This document shows, in pieces, positions 25,501 to 39,320 of a DNA stretch of 64,000 bases (position 1 is its first letter; the number at the start of each line of letters is the position of its first letter). Source of the DNA: Megascapheus bottae (Eukaryota > Chordata > Mammalia > Rodentia > Geomyidae). The notes beneath the pieces were generated by a model, which ran no database searches, was not told where the DNA came from, and worked only from the letters and a program-made list of their open reading frames with translations. The stretch lies in NCBI GenBank assembly GCA_024803745.1, contig JANJXV010000043.1:459001-523000 (forward strand), read 5' to 3'. Position numbers and translations under genes: made by a program.

Positions 25501-28500
25501 TAAAAAGCCCCGCTTCAACAAAAATGTTCTTAACAGATAGAAAAAGGCCGAGGGAAGTTCAAAGCCAAAATCCAGTATCCATTACACTGGATGCAATCCT
25601 CCAAGAAGTAAAAACAGATACATTGAAGTTGCATGTGGAAGAATAATTGACCACTTTCAGAGATAACAAATATTAGCATTTATAGCAATGTCGCTGGAAG
25701 TACAATCTCCTTTTACTGGATCAAATACCGCAACGAACGAAAAGCAGGCATATAAAGTTGCATGAGGATATGTAAAATAACCCCCTTAAACAAAAAAGTT
25801 TTAGCAGATAGAACGAGGACAAGGGAAGTTCAAAGCAAAAATCCAGTATCCATTACACTGGATGAAATCTTCCAAGACTTAAAAGCAGATACATTGAAGT
25901 TGCTTGTGGAAGAATAAACGACTACATTAACTGAACAACTCTTACTAGATAGAGCAATGTCGCTGGAAGTACAGTCTTTGTTGTACTTGCTCAGAGACCA
26001 CGACGAAATAAAAGCAGGTACACTGAATTTGAGTGAAGAAGAATAAAATACCCCGCTTTGACAAAAATATCATAGCAGATAGAAAAATGCTGTAGTAATT
26101 TCAAGGGAAAATACAGTACCCATTACACTGGATGAAAACCACCAAGAAGTAAAACCAGATACACTGAAGTTGCTTGTGGTAGAATAAATGACCAGGTTTA
26201 CAGAGGACAAATTTTAGTAGATAGAGCAATGTCAGTGTTAAGTCATTCTCCATTGTAGTGCATGAAGCAGCAAGCTGAAATAAAAGCAGATACAATGAAG
26301 TTGCAGGAGGAAGAATAAAATACCCTGCTTAGTCAAAAAAGATCATAGCAGATAGAACAACTATGTAGGAATTTCAAGGCAAACTCCAGTACTCATTACA
26401 CTGGATGAAATCCTCCAAGAACTAAAAGCAGATACATTGAAGTTGCATGTGGAAAAATAAATCACCACGTTTAGACAGAACACATCTTAGCAGTTAGATC
26501 AATGTCGTTGGAATTTCAGTCCCCGTAGTACTGGATCAAAGACTATAAGGAAAGAAAAGAAGGTACACTAAAGTTTAGTGAGGAAATTTAAAATACCCCC
26601 CATAGACAAAAAAGTTTTTAGCAGATACAACAAGGAGGAGTTAAATTCAACGCAAAAATCCAGTATCCATTACACTGGATGAATTCCTCCAAGAAGTAAA
26701 AGCAGATACATTGAGGTTGCATTTGGAAGAATAAATGACCATGTTTAGACAGAACAAATCCTAGCACTTAGAGCAATGTGGGTGGCAGTGCAGTCTCCAT
26801 TGTACTGGATGAGGCACCATAAAAGAAGATACACTGAAGTTGCAGGAGGAAGAATAAAATACCTGCTTCGACAAATATGACCTTAGCAGATAGAACAAGG
26901 GAAAGGGAAGTTCAACGCAAAAATCCAGTATCCATTACAATGGATGAAATCCTCCAAGAAGTAAAAGCAGATACATTGAACTGGTTTGTGGAAGAATAAA
27001 TGACCACGTTAAAGAAACAACTCTTAGTAGTAGAGCAATTGTACTTGCTCAGAGAACATGACGAATTAAAAGCTGGTACACTGAAGTTGAATGAGGAAGA
27101 ATACAATACCCCACTTAGGCAAGAAGGTCCTTAGTAGAAAGACCAATGCCATAGGCAGTTCAACGGCAAACTCCAGCATACATTACACTGGATGAAAACC
27201 TCCAAGTAGTAAAACCAGATACTTTGAACTTGCTTGTGGGAGAGCAAATGACCGCGCGTACACAGAAGAAATATTAGGAGACAGAGCAATGTAGGTGGAA
27301 GTACAGTCTCCGTTGTATTGGAGCAGAGACCACGATGAAAGAAAAGCAAGAACAAAAAAGTTGCATGAGGAAATATAAAATACCCCGCTTAGACAAAAAA
27401 GATCTCAGCAGATAGAACAATGCTGTAGGAATGTCAAGGCCAAAATCCAGTACCCATTACACTGGATGAAATCCTCCAAGAAGTAAAAGTAGATACATTT
27501 AAGTTGCTTGTGGATAAATCCATGAGCATGTTTACACAGAAAAAATCTTAGTAGATAGAGCAATGTCGGTGAACGTACAGTCTCCGTTGTACTGGATCGA
27601 GCACCACGATGAAATCAATGCAGATACACTGAAGTTGCAGGAGGAAGAATAAAATACCCCACTTAGACAAAAAAGTTCTTAGCAGATAGAACCATACCGA
27701 GGAAATTTCAACGAATAAAATCCAGTATCCATTACACTGGATGAAATCCTCAAAGAAGTAAAAGCAGAATCATTGAAGTTGCATATGGAAGTATAAATGA
27801 CCACCTTTAGACAGAACACATCTTAGCAGTTAGAGCAATGTCGGTGGATGTTCAGTCTCCGCTGTATGGGATCAAAGACCGTAACGAAAGCAGGTACACT
27901 AAAGTTTCATGAGGAAATTTAAAATACCCGCCTTACACAGAAAACTTTTTAGCAGATAAAACAAGGACAAGGGAGGAACAACGCAAAAATCCACTATCCA
28001 CTACCCTGGATGAAAACCTCCAAGAAGTAAAAGCAGATACACTGAAGTTGCATGTGGAAGAATAAATGACCACATTTAGAGAGAACACATCTTATTAGAT
28101 AGAGCACTGTCAGTGGTAGGTCAGTGTCCGTCGTACTGGATGAAGCACCACGCTGAAATAAAAGCAGATAAACTGAAGTTGCAGGAGGAAGAATAAAATA
28201 CCCCGCTTAGGAAAAAAAGTTCATAGCACATAGAACAATGCTGCAGGAACCTCCAGGCAAAATCCAGTACCCATTAGAATGGTTGAAATCCTCCAAGAAG
28301 TAGAAGCAGATACATTGAAGTTGCATGTGGCAGAATAAACGACCCCATTAACCGAACAAATCTTCGCAAATAGAGCAATGTAGGTGGAAGTATAGTCACC
28401 GTTGTACTTGCTCAGAGACCAGGAAGAAATAAAAGGAGTTACACTGAAGTTGAATGAGGAAAAATAAAATACTCCGCATAGTCAAGATGGTTTTTAGCAG

Positions 28501-31500
28501 AAAGAGCAATGCAGTAAGAAGTTCACCAGCAAAGTGCAGTATCCATTACACTAGATGAAAACGTCCAAGAAGTAAAACCATATACATTGAAGTTGCTTGT
28601 CGTCGAATAAATGACCACGTTTACACAGAACAAATCTTAGTAGACAGAGCAATGTCAGTGGTAGTTCAGTTTCCCTTGTACTGTTTGAAGCACCACACTG
28701 AAATTGCAGGAGAAAGGATAAAATACCCAGCTTAGACAAAAAAGATCATAGCAGATAGAACAATGCTGTAGGAATTTCAAGGCAAAATCCAATACCCATT
28801 ACACTGGATGAAATCTTCCCAGAAGTAAAAGAAGGCATACTGAATTTGCATATAGAGGAATAAATGACCACGTTTAGACAGAACACATCTTACTAGATAG
28901 AGCAATGTCAGTGGTAGGTCAGTGTTCGTTGTACTGGATGAAGCACCACGCTGAAATAAAGGTAGACACACTGACTTTGCAGGAGGAAGAAAAAAAAACC
29001 CGCTTAGACAAAAAAGATCATAGCACGTATAACAATGTTGTAGGAATTTCAAGGCAAAATCCAGTACCCATTATGCTGGATGAAATCCTCCAAGAAATAA
29101 AAGCAGATATATTGAAGTTGCATGTGGAAGAATTAATGACCACGTTTAGACAGAACAAATCTTAGCAGTTAGAGCAATGTCAGTGGAAGTTCAATCTCCC
29201 TTGTACTGCATCAAGCACCACGATGAAATAAAAGCAGATAAACAGAAATTGCTGGAGGAATAATAAAATACCCCATTCGACAATAATGTTTTTAGCAGAT
29301 AGAATAAGGACGAGGGAAATTCAACGCAAAAATCCAGTATCCCTTACACTGGATGAAACCCTCCAACAAGTAAACCAGATACAATGAAGTTGCTTGTGGA
29401 AGAATAAATTACCACGTTAACCGAACAATTCTTAGCACATAGAGCAATGTCGGTGGAATTACAGTGTCCGTTGTACTTGCTCAGAGACCACGACTAAATA
29501 AAAGCAGGTACACTGAAGTTGAATGAGGAAGAATAAAATACCCCGCATAGACAAGAAGGTTCTTAGCAGAAAGAGCAATGCTGTAGGAAGTTCAACGGCA
29601 AAATCCAGTATCCATTAGACTGGATGAAAACTTCCAAGAAGTAAAACCAGATATACATTGAAGTTGCTTGTGGTAGAATAAATGACCATGTTTACACAGA
29701 ACAAATCTTAGTAGATTGAGCAATATCAATGTTAGTTCAGACTCTGTTGTACTGGATGAAACACCACGCTGAAATAAAAGCAGATACACTGAAGTTGCAG
29801 GAGGAAGAATAAAATACCCCACTTAGACAAAAAAGACCATAGCAGATAGAACAATGCTGTAGGAATTTCAAGGCAAAATCCAGTATTCATTACATTGGCT
29901 GAAATCCTCCAACAAGTAAAAGCAGATAGATTGAAGTTGCAAGTGGAAGCATAAATGAGGACGTTTAGACAGAACATATCTTACCAGTTAGAGCAATGTG
30001 AGTGGAAGTATAATCTCAGTTGTACTGGATCAAAGACTAGGATGCAAGAATAGCAGGTATACTAAAGTTGCATGAGGAAATTTAAAAACCACCCTTAGAC
30101 AAAATTGTTCTTAGCAGAAAGAACAATGCATAGGAAGCTCAATGCCAAAATCCAGTATCCAATACACTGGATGAAGTCCTCCAAAAGAAAAAGCAGATAC
30201 ATAGAAGTTGATTGTGGAAGAATAAGTGACCACATTTAGACAGAACAAATTTAAGCAATTACAGCAATGTCGGTGGAAGTTCAGACTCCGTTGTACTTGA
30301 TCGAGCACCACGCTGACATAAAAGCAGATACACTGAGGTTGCATCAGGAAGAATAAAATACTGCACTTAGACAAAAAAGATCATAGCAGATAGAACAATG
30401 CAGTAGGAATTTCAAGGCAAAATACAGTACCCATTACACTGGATGAAATCCTCCAAGAAGTAAAAGCAGATATATTGAAGTTCCTTGTGGTAGAATAAAT
30501 GACCACGTTTAGACAGAACAAATCTTAGCAGTTCGAGCAATGTCGGTGGAAGTTGAGTCTCCGTTGTACTGGATCAAGCACCACGATGAAATAAAAGCAG
30601 ATACACTGAAGTTGCAGGAAAAAGAATAAAATACGCCACTCTGACAAAAATGTTCTTAGCAGAAAGAGCAATGCTGTAGGAAGTTCAACCTACAAGAAGT
30701 AAAAACTGTTGCTTTTGGAAGAATAAATGATCATGTTTACACAGAAGAAATCTTAGCAGATAGACCAATGTCGCTGGAACTACAATCTCCATTTTACTGT
30801 TTCAAGCACGATGATGAAAGAAAAGCAGGTACACAAAAGTTTCATAAGGAAATTTATAATACCCACTTAGACAAAAAATATCATAGCAGGTAGAACAATG
30901 CGGTAGGAATTTCAAAACAAAATCCACTATCCATTACACTGGATGAAATATTACAAAATAAAAGCATATACATTTAAGGTGCTTGTCGAAGAAAAATTGA
31001 TCACGTTTGCACAGGACAAATCTTACCAGTGAGGTCAAGGTCGATGTATGTACAGTCTCCATTGTACTGGATCAAACACCACGGTGAAATAAAAGCAGAT
31101 ACACTTAAGTTGCAGAAGGAAAAATAAAATACCACGCTTAGACAAAAAAGGTCTAAGCAATTAGAACAAGGCCGAGGGAAGTTCAACGCAAAAATCCAAT
31201 ATCCGTTAAACTGGATGAAATCCTCCAAGAAGTGAAAGCACATACATTCAAGTTGCATGTGGAAGAATAAACAACCACTTTTAACAGAATAAATCTTAGC
31301 AGATAGAGCAATGTTGGTGGAAGTACAGTCTCCGGTGTACTTGCTCATAGACCACGACGAAGTAAAAGCAGGTACACTGAAGTTGAATGATGAAGAACAA
31401 AAAATCCCGCCTAGATAAGAAAGTCCTTAGCATAAAGAGCAATGCCTTAGGAAGTTCAACGCCAAAATCCAGTATCCATTATACCGGATGAAATGCTCCA

Positions 31501-34500
31501 AGAACTAAAAGCAGATAAAGTGATGTTTCTTGTGGTAGAATAAATGAGCACGTTTAAACAGAAAAAATCTTAGCAGTTAGAGCAATGTCGTTGGAAGTTC
31601 AGTCTCCGTTGTTCTGGATCAAGCACCACGATGAAAGAAAAGCACATACACTGAAGTTGCAGAAGGAAGAATAAAATACCCTGCTTCGACAAAAATGGTC
31701 TGAGCAGATACAACAAGTCCGAATGTAGTTCAACACAAAAATCCAGTATCCATTACACTGGATGAAATCCTCCAAGAAGTTAAAGCAGATACACTGAGTT
31801 TTCATGTGGAAGAATAAATGACTACTTTCAGAGTTAACAAATCTTAGCACTTAGAGCAATGTCAGTGGAAGTACCGGCTCCATTGTACTGGATCCAAGAG
31901 CACGATGAAAGAATAGCAGGTACACTAAACTTGCATGAGGAAATTTAAAAAAAAACCTTAGACAAAAAGGATTTTAGCAGATAGGACAGGAGGAGGATAG
32001 TTCAACGCATAACTCCAGTATCCATTAAACTGGATGAAATCCTCCAAGAAGTAAAACCAGGTACATTGAAGTTGTTTGTGGAAGAATAAACGACCACGTT
32101 AACCGAACATCTCTTAGCAGATAGAGCAATGTTTGTGTAAGTACAGTCTGCATTATACTTGAATGAGGAAGAATAAAATACCCCGCTTAGACAAGAAGGT
32201 TCTTAGCAGAAAGAACAATGCTGTAGGAAGTTCAACGGCAAAATCCAGTATCCATTACACTGGATGAAAACCTCCAAGAAGTAAAACCAGATACATTGAA
32301 GTTGCTTGTGGTAGGATAAATGACCAGGTTTACACAGAGCAAATCTCATTAGATAGAGCAATGTCAGTGGTAGTTCAGTCTCCATTGTACTGGATGAAGC
32401 ACTACGCTGAAATACAAATAGATACACTGAAGTTGCAGGAGGAAGAATAAAATACCCCGCTTCGACAGAAATGTTTTTAGCAGATAGAACAACGCCGAGG
32501 GAAGTTCCACGCAAAAATCCAGTATCCATTACAGTAGAAGAAATCCTCCAAGACGTAATAGCGCATACATTGAGTTGCCTGTGGAATGGTAATTGACCAC
32601 TTTTACAGAGAACAGATCTTAACAGTTAGAGCAATGTCCATGGAAGTACAGTCTCCGTTGTACTGAATCAAGCACGAGGATGAAAGAAAAGCACATAAAG
32701 TGAAGTTGCAGGAGGAAGAATAAAATACCACGCTTAGACCAAAAAGTTCTTAGCAGATAGAACAAGGCTGAGGAAAGTTCAACGCAAAAATCCAGTATCC
32801 ATTATACTGGATGAAACCCTCCAAGTAGTAAAAGCAGTTACATTGAAGTTGCTTGTGGAAGAATAAACGACCATGTTAACCGAACAAATCTTAGCATACA
32901 GAGCAATGTCGGTGGAAGTATAGACTCCGTTGTACTTGCTCAGAGACCACGATGAAATAAAAGTAGGTGCACTGAAGTTGAATGGGGAAGAAAAATATAC
33001 CCAGGTTAGACAAGAAGGTCCTTAGCTGAAAGACCAAGGCCGTAGGAAGTTCAACAGCAAAATCCAGTATCCATTACACTGGACAAAAACCTCCAAGTAC
33101 TAAAAAAAGATACGTTGAAGTTCCTTGTGGTAGAATAAATGACCACGTTTACACAGAACAATGTTGGTGGAAGTACAGTCTCCGATGTACTGTATCAAGG
33201 ACCACAATTACAGAAAAGCAGCTACACAAAAGTTGCATGAGGAAATTTATATTACCCCGCTTAGACAAAAAAGATCATAGCAGATAGAACAATGCGGTAG
33301 GAATTTCAAAGCAAATTCCAGTACCCATTACACTGGAGGAAATCATCCAAAAGTAAAAGCAGGTACATTGAAGTTGCATTTGGAAGAATAAATGACCACC
33401 TTTAGACAGAAAAATCTTAGCAGTTAGAGCAATGTCGTAGGTAGTATAGTTTCCGTTGTACTGGATGAGGCACTGCGATGAAATAAAAGCAGGTACACTG
33501 AAGTTGCAGAAGGAAATTAAAAAAAAACCCTTAGACAAAAAAGTACTTAGCAGATAGAACAAGGCCTAGGGAACTTCAACGCAAAAATCCAGTATCCATT
33601 ACACTGGATGAAATCCTACAGGAAGTAAAAGCAGATAAATTGAGTTGCATGTGGAAGGGTAATTGACCAAGTTTACACAGAACAAATCTTAGCAGTTGCA
33701 GCAATGTCGGTGGAAGTACAGTCTCTTTTGTACAGGATCAAGTACCACGATGAAATGAAAGCAGATACAGTGAAGTTGCGTGAGGAAGAATGAAACACCA
33801 CACTAAGACAAAAAATTTCTTAGCACATACAAGAAGGTAGAGGAAAGTTCAACGCAAAAATCCAGAATACATTAAACTGGATGAAATCCTGCAAGCAGTA
33901 AAAGCAGATACATTCAAGTTGCTTGTGGAAGAATAAAAGACTAGGTTAACCGAAGAAATCTTAACAAATAACGCAATGTGGGTGGAAATACAGTCTCTCT
34001 TGTACTCTATCAAAGACCAAGATGAAAGAAAAGCAGGTAGACAAAGTTGCATGCGGAAATTAAAAATACACCACTTAGACAAAAAAGATCATAGCAGATA
34101 GAACAATGGTGTAGGAATTTCAAGGCAAAATCCAGTACCCATTACACAGTATGAAATCCACCAGGAAGTAAAAGCAGATAAATTGAAGGTGCAGATGGAA
34201 GAACAAATGACCACGTTCAGACAGAATAAATCTTAGCAGATAGAGCAATGTCGGTGGAAGTTCAGTCTCCGGTGTACTGGATCTAGCACCATGATGAATT
34301 AAAAGCTGATATACTGAAGTTGCAGGAGGAAGAATAAAATACCCTGCTTCGACGAAAATATTCTTTACAGATAGAACAAGGCCGAAGGAAGTTCAACGCA
34401 GAAATCCAGTATCCATTATACTGGATGAAATCCTCCAAGAAGTAAAAGCAGATACATCGAGTTGCATGTGGAAGAATAAATGAGTACGTTCAGACATAAC

Positions 34501-37500
34501 AAATCTTAGCAGGTAGAGCAATGTCGGTGGAAGTACAGTCTCCGTTTTACTGTATGAAGGACCACGATGAAAGAAAAGCAGGTACACAAAAGTTTCATGA
34601 GGAAATTTATAGTACCCCGCTTAGACAAAAAAGGTCATAGCAGATAGAACAATACGGTAGGAATTTCAAAGTAAAATCCAGTACCCATTACACTGGATAA
34701 AATATTGCAAGAAGTAAAAGCAGATACATTGAAGGTGCTTGTTGATCACGTTTCACAGAACAAATCTTATCAGAGAGAGAGCAATGTCAGTGGAAGTACA
34801 GTCTCCGTTCTACTGGATCAAACACCAGGATGAGGAAATTTAAAATACCCGACTTAGACAAAAAAAGATCTCAGCAAATAGAACAATGCTGTAGGAACTT
34901 CAAGGCCTAAATCCAGTACCAATTACACTGGATGAAATATTCAAAACTAAAAGCAGATACATTGAAGTTTCTTGTGGAAGAATAAATGACCACCTTTACA
35001 CAGAACAAATCTTAGCAGACAGAGCAATGTCAGTGGAAGGATAGTCTTCATTGTAATGAATCAAAGATCATGGTGAAAGAAGAGCAGGGACACTGAAGAT
35101 GCATGAGGAAATATAAAATACCACGCATAGACAAAAAATTTCTTGGCAGATAAAACAAGGCAGAGGGAACTTCAGTGCAGAAATCCAGTATCAATTACAC
35201 TGGATGAAATCCTCCAATAAGTAAAAGCGGATACATTGAAGTTGTGTGTGGAGTAATCAATGACCACGTTTAGACAGAAGAAATCTTAGCAGTTGAAGCA
35301 ATGTCGGTGGCAGTACAGTCTCCGTTGTACTGCATGTTGCACCATGATGAAATAAAAGCAGATACACTAAACTTGAATGAGGAAGAATAAAATACACCAC
35401 TTGGATGAAAAAGTTCTTAGCACATAGAACAATGCCGAAGGAAATTCAACGCCAAAATCCAGTATCCATTACACTGGATGGAATCTTCCAAGAGGTAAAA
35501 GCGAATACAGTGAAGTGGCTTGTGGAAGAATAAATGTCCATGAGTAAACAGAACAAATGTTAGCAAATAGAGCAATGTTGGTGGAAGTACAGTCTCCATT
35601 GGACTGGATCAAGCACCACGGTTAAATAAATGCATATACACTGAAGTTGCAGGAGGAAGAATTAAATACCCCGCTTCGACAAAAATGTTCTTAGCAGATA
35701 GAAAAAGGCCGAGGGAAGATCAACGCAACTATCCAGTATCCATTAAACTGGATGAAATCATCCAAGAATTAAAAGCATATACATTGAAGTTGCATGTGGA
35801 AGAATAAATGACTACGTTCAGCCATAACAAATCTTAACAATTAGAATAATGTCGGTGGAAGTACTGTCTCCGTTGTACTGGATAAAAGACCACCACGAAA
35901 GAAAAGAAGGTACACAAAATTTGTATGAGGAAACTAAAAATACCCCCCTTAGACAAAAAATTTTTTAGTGATAGAAAAAGGACGAGGGAAATTCAACGCA
36001 AAATTCCAGTATCCATGACACTGGATGAAATCCTCCAAGTAGTAAAAGCAGATACAATGAATTTGCTTGTGGAAGAATAAATGACGACGTTAACCGAACA
36101 AATCTTAGCAAACAGAGCATTGTCGGTGGAAGTACAGCCTCACTTGTACTTCCTCAGAGACCACGACGAAATAACAGCAGGTACACTGCAGTTGAATGAA
36201 GAAGAATAAAATACCCCGCTTAGACAAGAAGGATATTTTCAGAAAGAGCAATGTGGTAGGAAGTTCAAAGGCAAAATCCAGTGTCCATTACATTGGATGA
36301 AAACCTTCAAGAAGTATAACCATATACATTGAAGTTGCATGTGGAAGAATAAATGACCAAGTTTAGACAGAACAAATTTTAGCAGTTAGAGCAATGTCGG
36401 TGGTAGTACAGCCTACATTGTACTGGATGAGGCACCAGGATGAAATAAAAGCAGCTACACTGAAGTTGGATGAGGAAGAATAAAATACAGCGCTTAGACG
36501 AAAAAGTTCTTAGCAGACACAACCATGCCGGAGGAATTTCAACGCCAAAATCCAGTATACATTATACTGGATGAAATCCTCCAAGAATTAAAAGCTTATA
36601 TATTGAAGTTGCATGTGCAAGAAAAAATGACCACGTTAAGACAGAAGAAATCTTAGCAGCTAGAGCAATGTCGGTGGAAATAGAGTCTCTGTTTTACTAG
36701 ATCAAAGACTATGACGAAAGAAAAGCAGGTACACTAACATTGCATGAGGAAATTTAAAATACCCCACTTAGACAAAATTTTTAGCAGATAGAACAATGCC
36801 GTAGGAAGTTCAACGGCAAAATCCAGTATTCATTACACTGGATGAAATCCTCCAAGAAATAAAAGTAGATACATAGTAGTTGCTTGTGGAAGGATAAACG
36901 ACCACGTTACCCTAACAAATCTTAGCAGATAGAGCAATGTCGGTGGAAGTACAGTCGCTGCTGTAATTTCTCAGAGACCATGATGAAATAAAAGCAGGTA
37001 CACTGAAGTTGAATGAGGAAGAATAAAATACCCGGCTAGGACAAGAAGGTTCTTAGCAGAAAGAGCAATGCCATAGGAAGTTCAAGGGCAAAATCCAGTA
37101 TCCATTCGAGTGGATGAAAAATTGCAAGAATTAAAATCGGATACATTAAGTTGCTTGTGGAAGAATAAATGACCACGTTTACACAGAGCAAATCTTAGCA
37201 GATAGACCAATGTCGGTGGAAGTACACTCTCCCTTGTACTGTAACAAGGACCACGATGAAAGAAAAGCAGGTACACAAAAGTTGCATGAGGAAATTTATA
37301 TTACCCATCTTAGACAAAAAAGATCATAGCAAATAGAACAATGCTGTAGGAATTTTAAAGCATAATCCAGTACCCATTACACTGGATAAAATATTGCAAA
37401 TGGAAAAGCAGATACATTGAAGGGGCTGAGGGAAGTTCCGCGCAGAAATCCAGTGTCCATTACACTGGATGAAATCCTCTAAGAAGTAAACGCAGATACA

Positions 37501-38200
37501 TTGAAGTTGCATGTGGAAGAATAAAAGACCACGTTTAGACAGAACAGATCTTAGCAGTTACAGCAAATTCGGTGTAAGTACTGTCTGCGTTGTACTGGAT
37601 GAGGCACGATGCTCAAATAAAAGCAGATACACTAAAGTTGCAGGAGGAAGAAAAAAACACCCTGCTTAGACAAAAAAGTTCTTAGCAGATAGAACAATGC
37701 TGTAGGAATTTCAAGGCAAAATTCATTGCCCATTACACTTGATGAAATCCTCCAAGAAGTAAAAGCATATACATTGAAGTTGCATGTGGAAGAATAAATG
37801 ACCACGTTTAGACAGAACAAATCTTAGTATTTACTGCAAGTTCAGTATAAGTACTGTCTCCGTTGTACTGGATCTAGCACCACAATGAAATAAAAGCAGA
37901 TACACTGAAGTTGCAGGAGGAAGAATAAAATACCACGCTTACAGAAAAATCTTCTTAGCAGGTAGAACAAGGTCGAGGAAAGTTCAACTCAAAAATCCAG
38001 TATCCATTACACTTGATGAAATCCTCCAAGAAGTAAAAGCAGATACATTGAAGTTCCATGTGGAAGAATAAATGACCACATTTAGGCAGAACAAATCTTA
38101 GCAATTAGAGCAATGTCAATAGAAGTACAGTCTCTGTTTTACTGGATCAAAGACCGCGATGAAAAAAAAGCAGGTACACTAAAATTGCATGCAAAAATTT
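10501..38200 (+). repeat. Dimeric satellite array, block 2 main body, with higher-order repeats
   Basis: About 27.7 kb of uninterrupted plus-oriented dimers. The start of the B half (tggatgaaatcctcc) falls at 10816, 11086, 11359, 11633 and 11905, giving spacings of 270-274 bp. Three dimer types alternate. One has tacttgctcagag, gttgaatgagg and aaaaccagatac. A second has tggatgaagcaccacgctg, gttgcaggagg and ttagcagttagagc. A third has gaaagaaaagcagg, gaggaaatttaaa and cacgttaaccgaac. The first type recurs at 817-821 bp at several places. Spacings off by half a dimer (about 136 bp) show unequal exchange at monomer level. Short open frames on the minus strand encode near-identical Phe/Cys-rich peptides but break in every unit. 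I see no gene. Confidence 0.93.
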
Positions 38201-38203
38201 AAA

Positions 38204-38644
38204 CTATCTGATAAGTTGTTGTAGACGGTTGGTCTGTATTTTGTTGAGAAGTTTTGCACCGATGTTCATCAAAGAAATAGGTCTATAGTTCTCTTTCTTT
38301 GATGGATCTCTGTCTGGTTTGGGGATGAGGGTTATACTGGCTTCATAGAATGAGTTTGGTAAAGAACCTTCACTTTCAATTTTGTTGAAGAGCTTGAGGA
38401 GTATTGGTGTGAGCTCTGCTTTGAAGACCTTATAGAATTCAGCTGTGAATCCATCTGGCCCTGGGCTTTTCTTAGGTGGAAATTCTCTCATTGCCATTTG
38501 TATTTCAGAGCGTGAAATAAGTCTGTTTAATTCGGTTAGTTCTTCTTGGTTCAGTGTGGGTATGTTAATATTGGCTAGGAATTCATCCATTTCTTCTAGA
38601 TTCTCAAATTTGTTGGCATAAAGGTTTGAGAAGTATTCCCTCAT
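38204..38644 (-). pseudogene. ORF2: LINE-1 ORF2 reverse transcriptase, N-terminal part
   Basis: A 146-residue open frame. The [15 protein letters not shown] segment and the [20 protein letters not shown] segment are hallmarks of the LINE-1 reverse transcriptase N-terminal region. The frame stops where the fragment ends, before the catalytic Asp motifs. Between 38650 and 39140 the ORF2 linker is broken by stops and frameshifts. Retrotransposition from this copy is impossible. Confidence 0.9.
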
Positions 38645-39140
38645 GATATTCTGGATCTTGGTAATTTAAGTCATGATTTTACCATTTTTGTCTGCCCTTT
38701 TGTTTATTTCAGTATGCTCTCTTCTTTTTTTGTTAAGATTTGCTAAGGGTTTGTCAATTTTGTTATTCTTTCAAAGAACCAACTCCTAGTTTTGTTGATC
38801 GTTCCTATAGTTTTTTTGATTCCAAATCATTTAATTCTCCTTTGATTTTAATAATTTGCTTTCTTCTACTGGGATTAGGGTTGGTTTGTAACTATTTTTC
38901 CAGGAGCTTAAGGTGAGACATTAAGTTGTTGGTTTGTGATTATTCCAACTTTTTGTTGTAGGCACTCAGCGCTATAAATTTTCCTCTGAGTACTGCCTTT
39001 GCTGTGTCCCAAAGGAGTTGATATTTTGTGTGCTCCTTATTGTTAAATTTCATAAACTGTTGGATTTCTGTTCTGAGCTCTTCGATGACACATTGGTGAT
39101 TCAACAATGTGTTGTTCAGTCTCCATGAGTTACAGGGTTT

Positions 39141-39320
39141 TCATTGGTGAAGATGTGTGTTCAGTTCCAATTTGATGCCTTTCTGGTCTGAGAGCGTGCA
39201 GGGAATATTTTCGGTGATTCTGAATCTGTCCAGATATGTTTTATGGCCTAAGATGTGGTCTGTTTTGGAAAATGTTCCGTGTGCTGCTGAGAAAAATGTA
39301 TTTTGTGTTGTTGTTTGGTG
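39141..39320 (-). pseudogene. ORF2: LINE-1 ORF2 endonuclease, C-terminal part
   Basis: Encodes the end of the endonuclease domain, with FFSAAHGTFSK and a SDQKGIKLELNTHL segment. The canonical SDH of the active site reads SDQ here, so a catalytic His has changed. It is closely similar to the LINE-1 fragment at 61.9-62.4 kb, which keeps SDH, suggesting the same subfamily. Confidence 0.85.

Larger units (their letters stand above)
38201..39320 (-). mobile_element. Internal LINE-1 ORF2 fragment
   Basis: About 1.1 kb of LINE-1 ORF2 on the minus strand, running from the end of the endonuclease domain (SAAHGTFSK near 39290) to the early reverse transcriptase (NYRPISLMN near 38270). It has no 3' UTR and no poly(A). 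The satellite stops in the middle of an A half on the left and resumes in a B half on the right, so satellite sequence was lost rather than duplicated. Confidence 0.9.

Noticed and set aside
10501..38200. CRISPR-like regular repeats
   Set aside because: Units of 137-274 bp are contiguous, without unique spacers, and the surrounding elements are mammalian retroelements.
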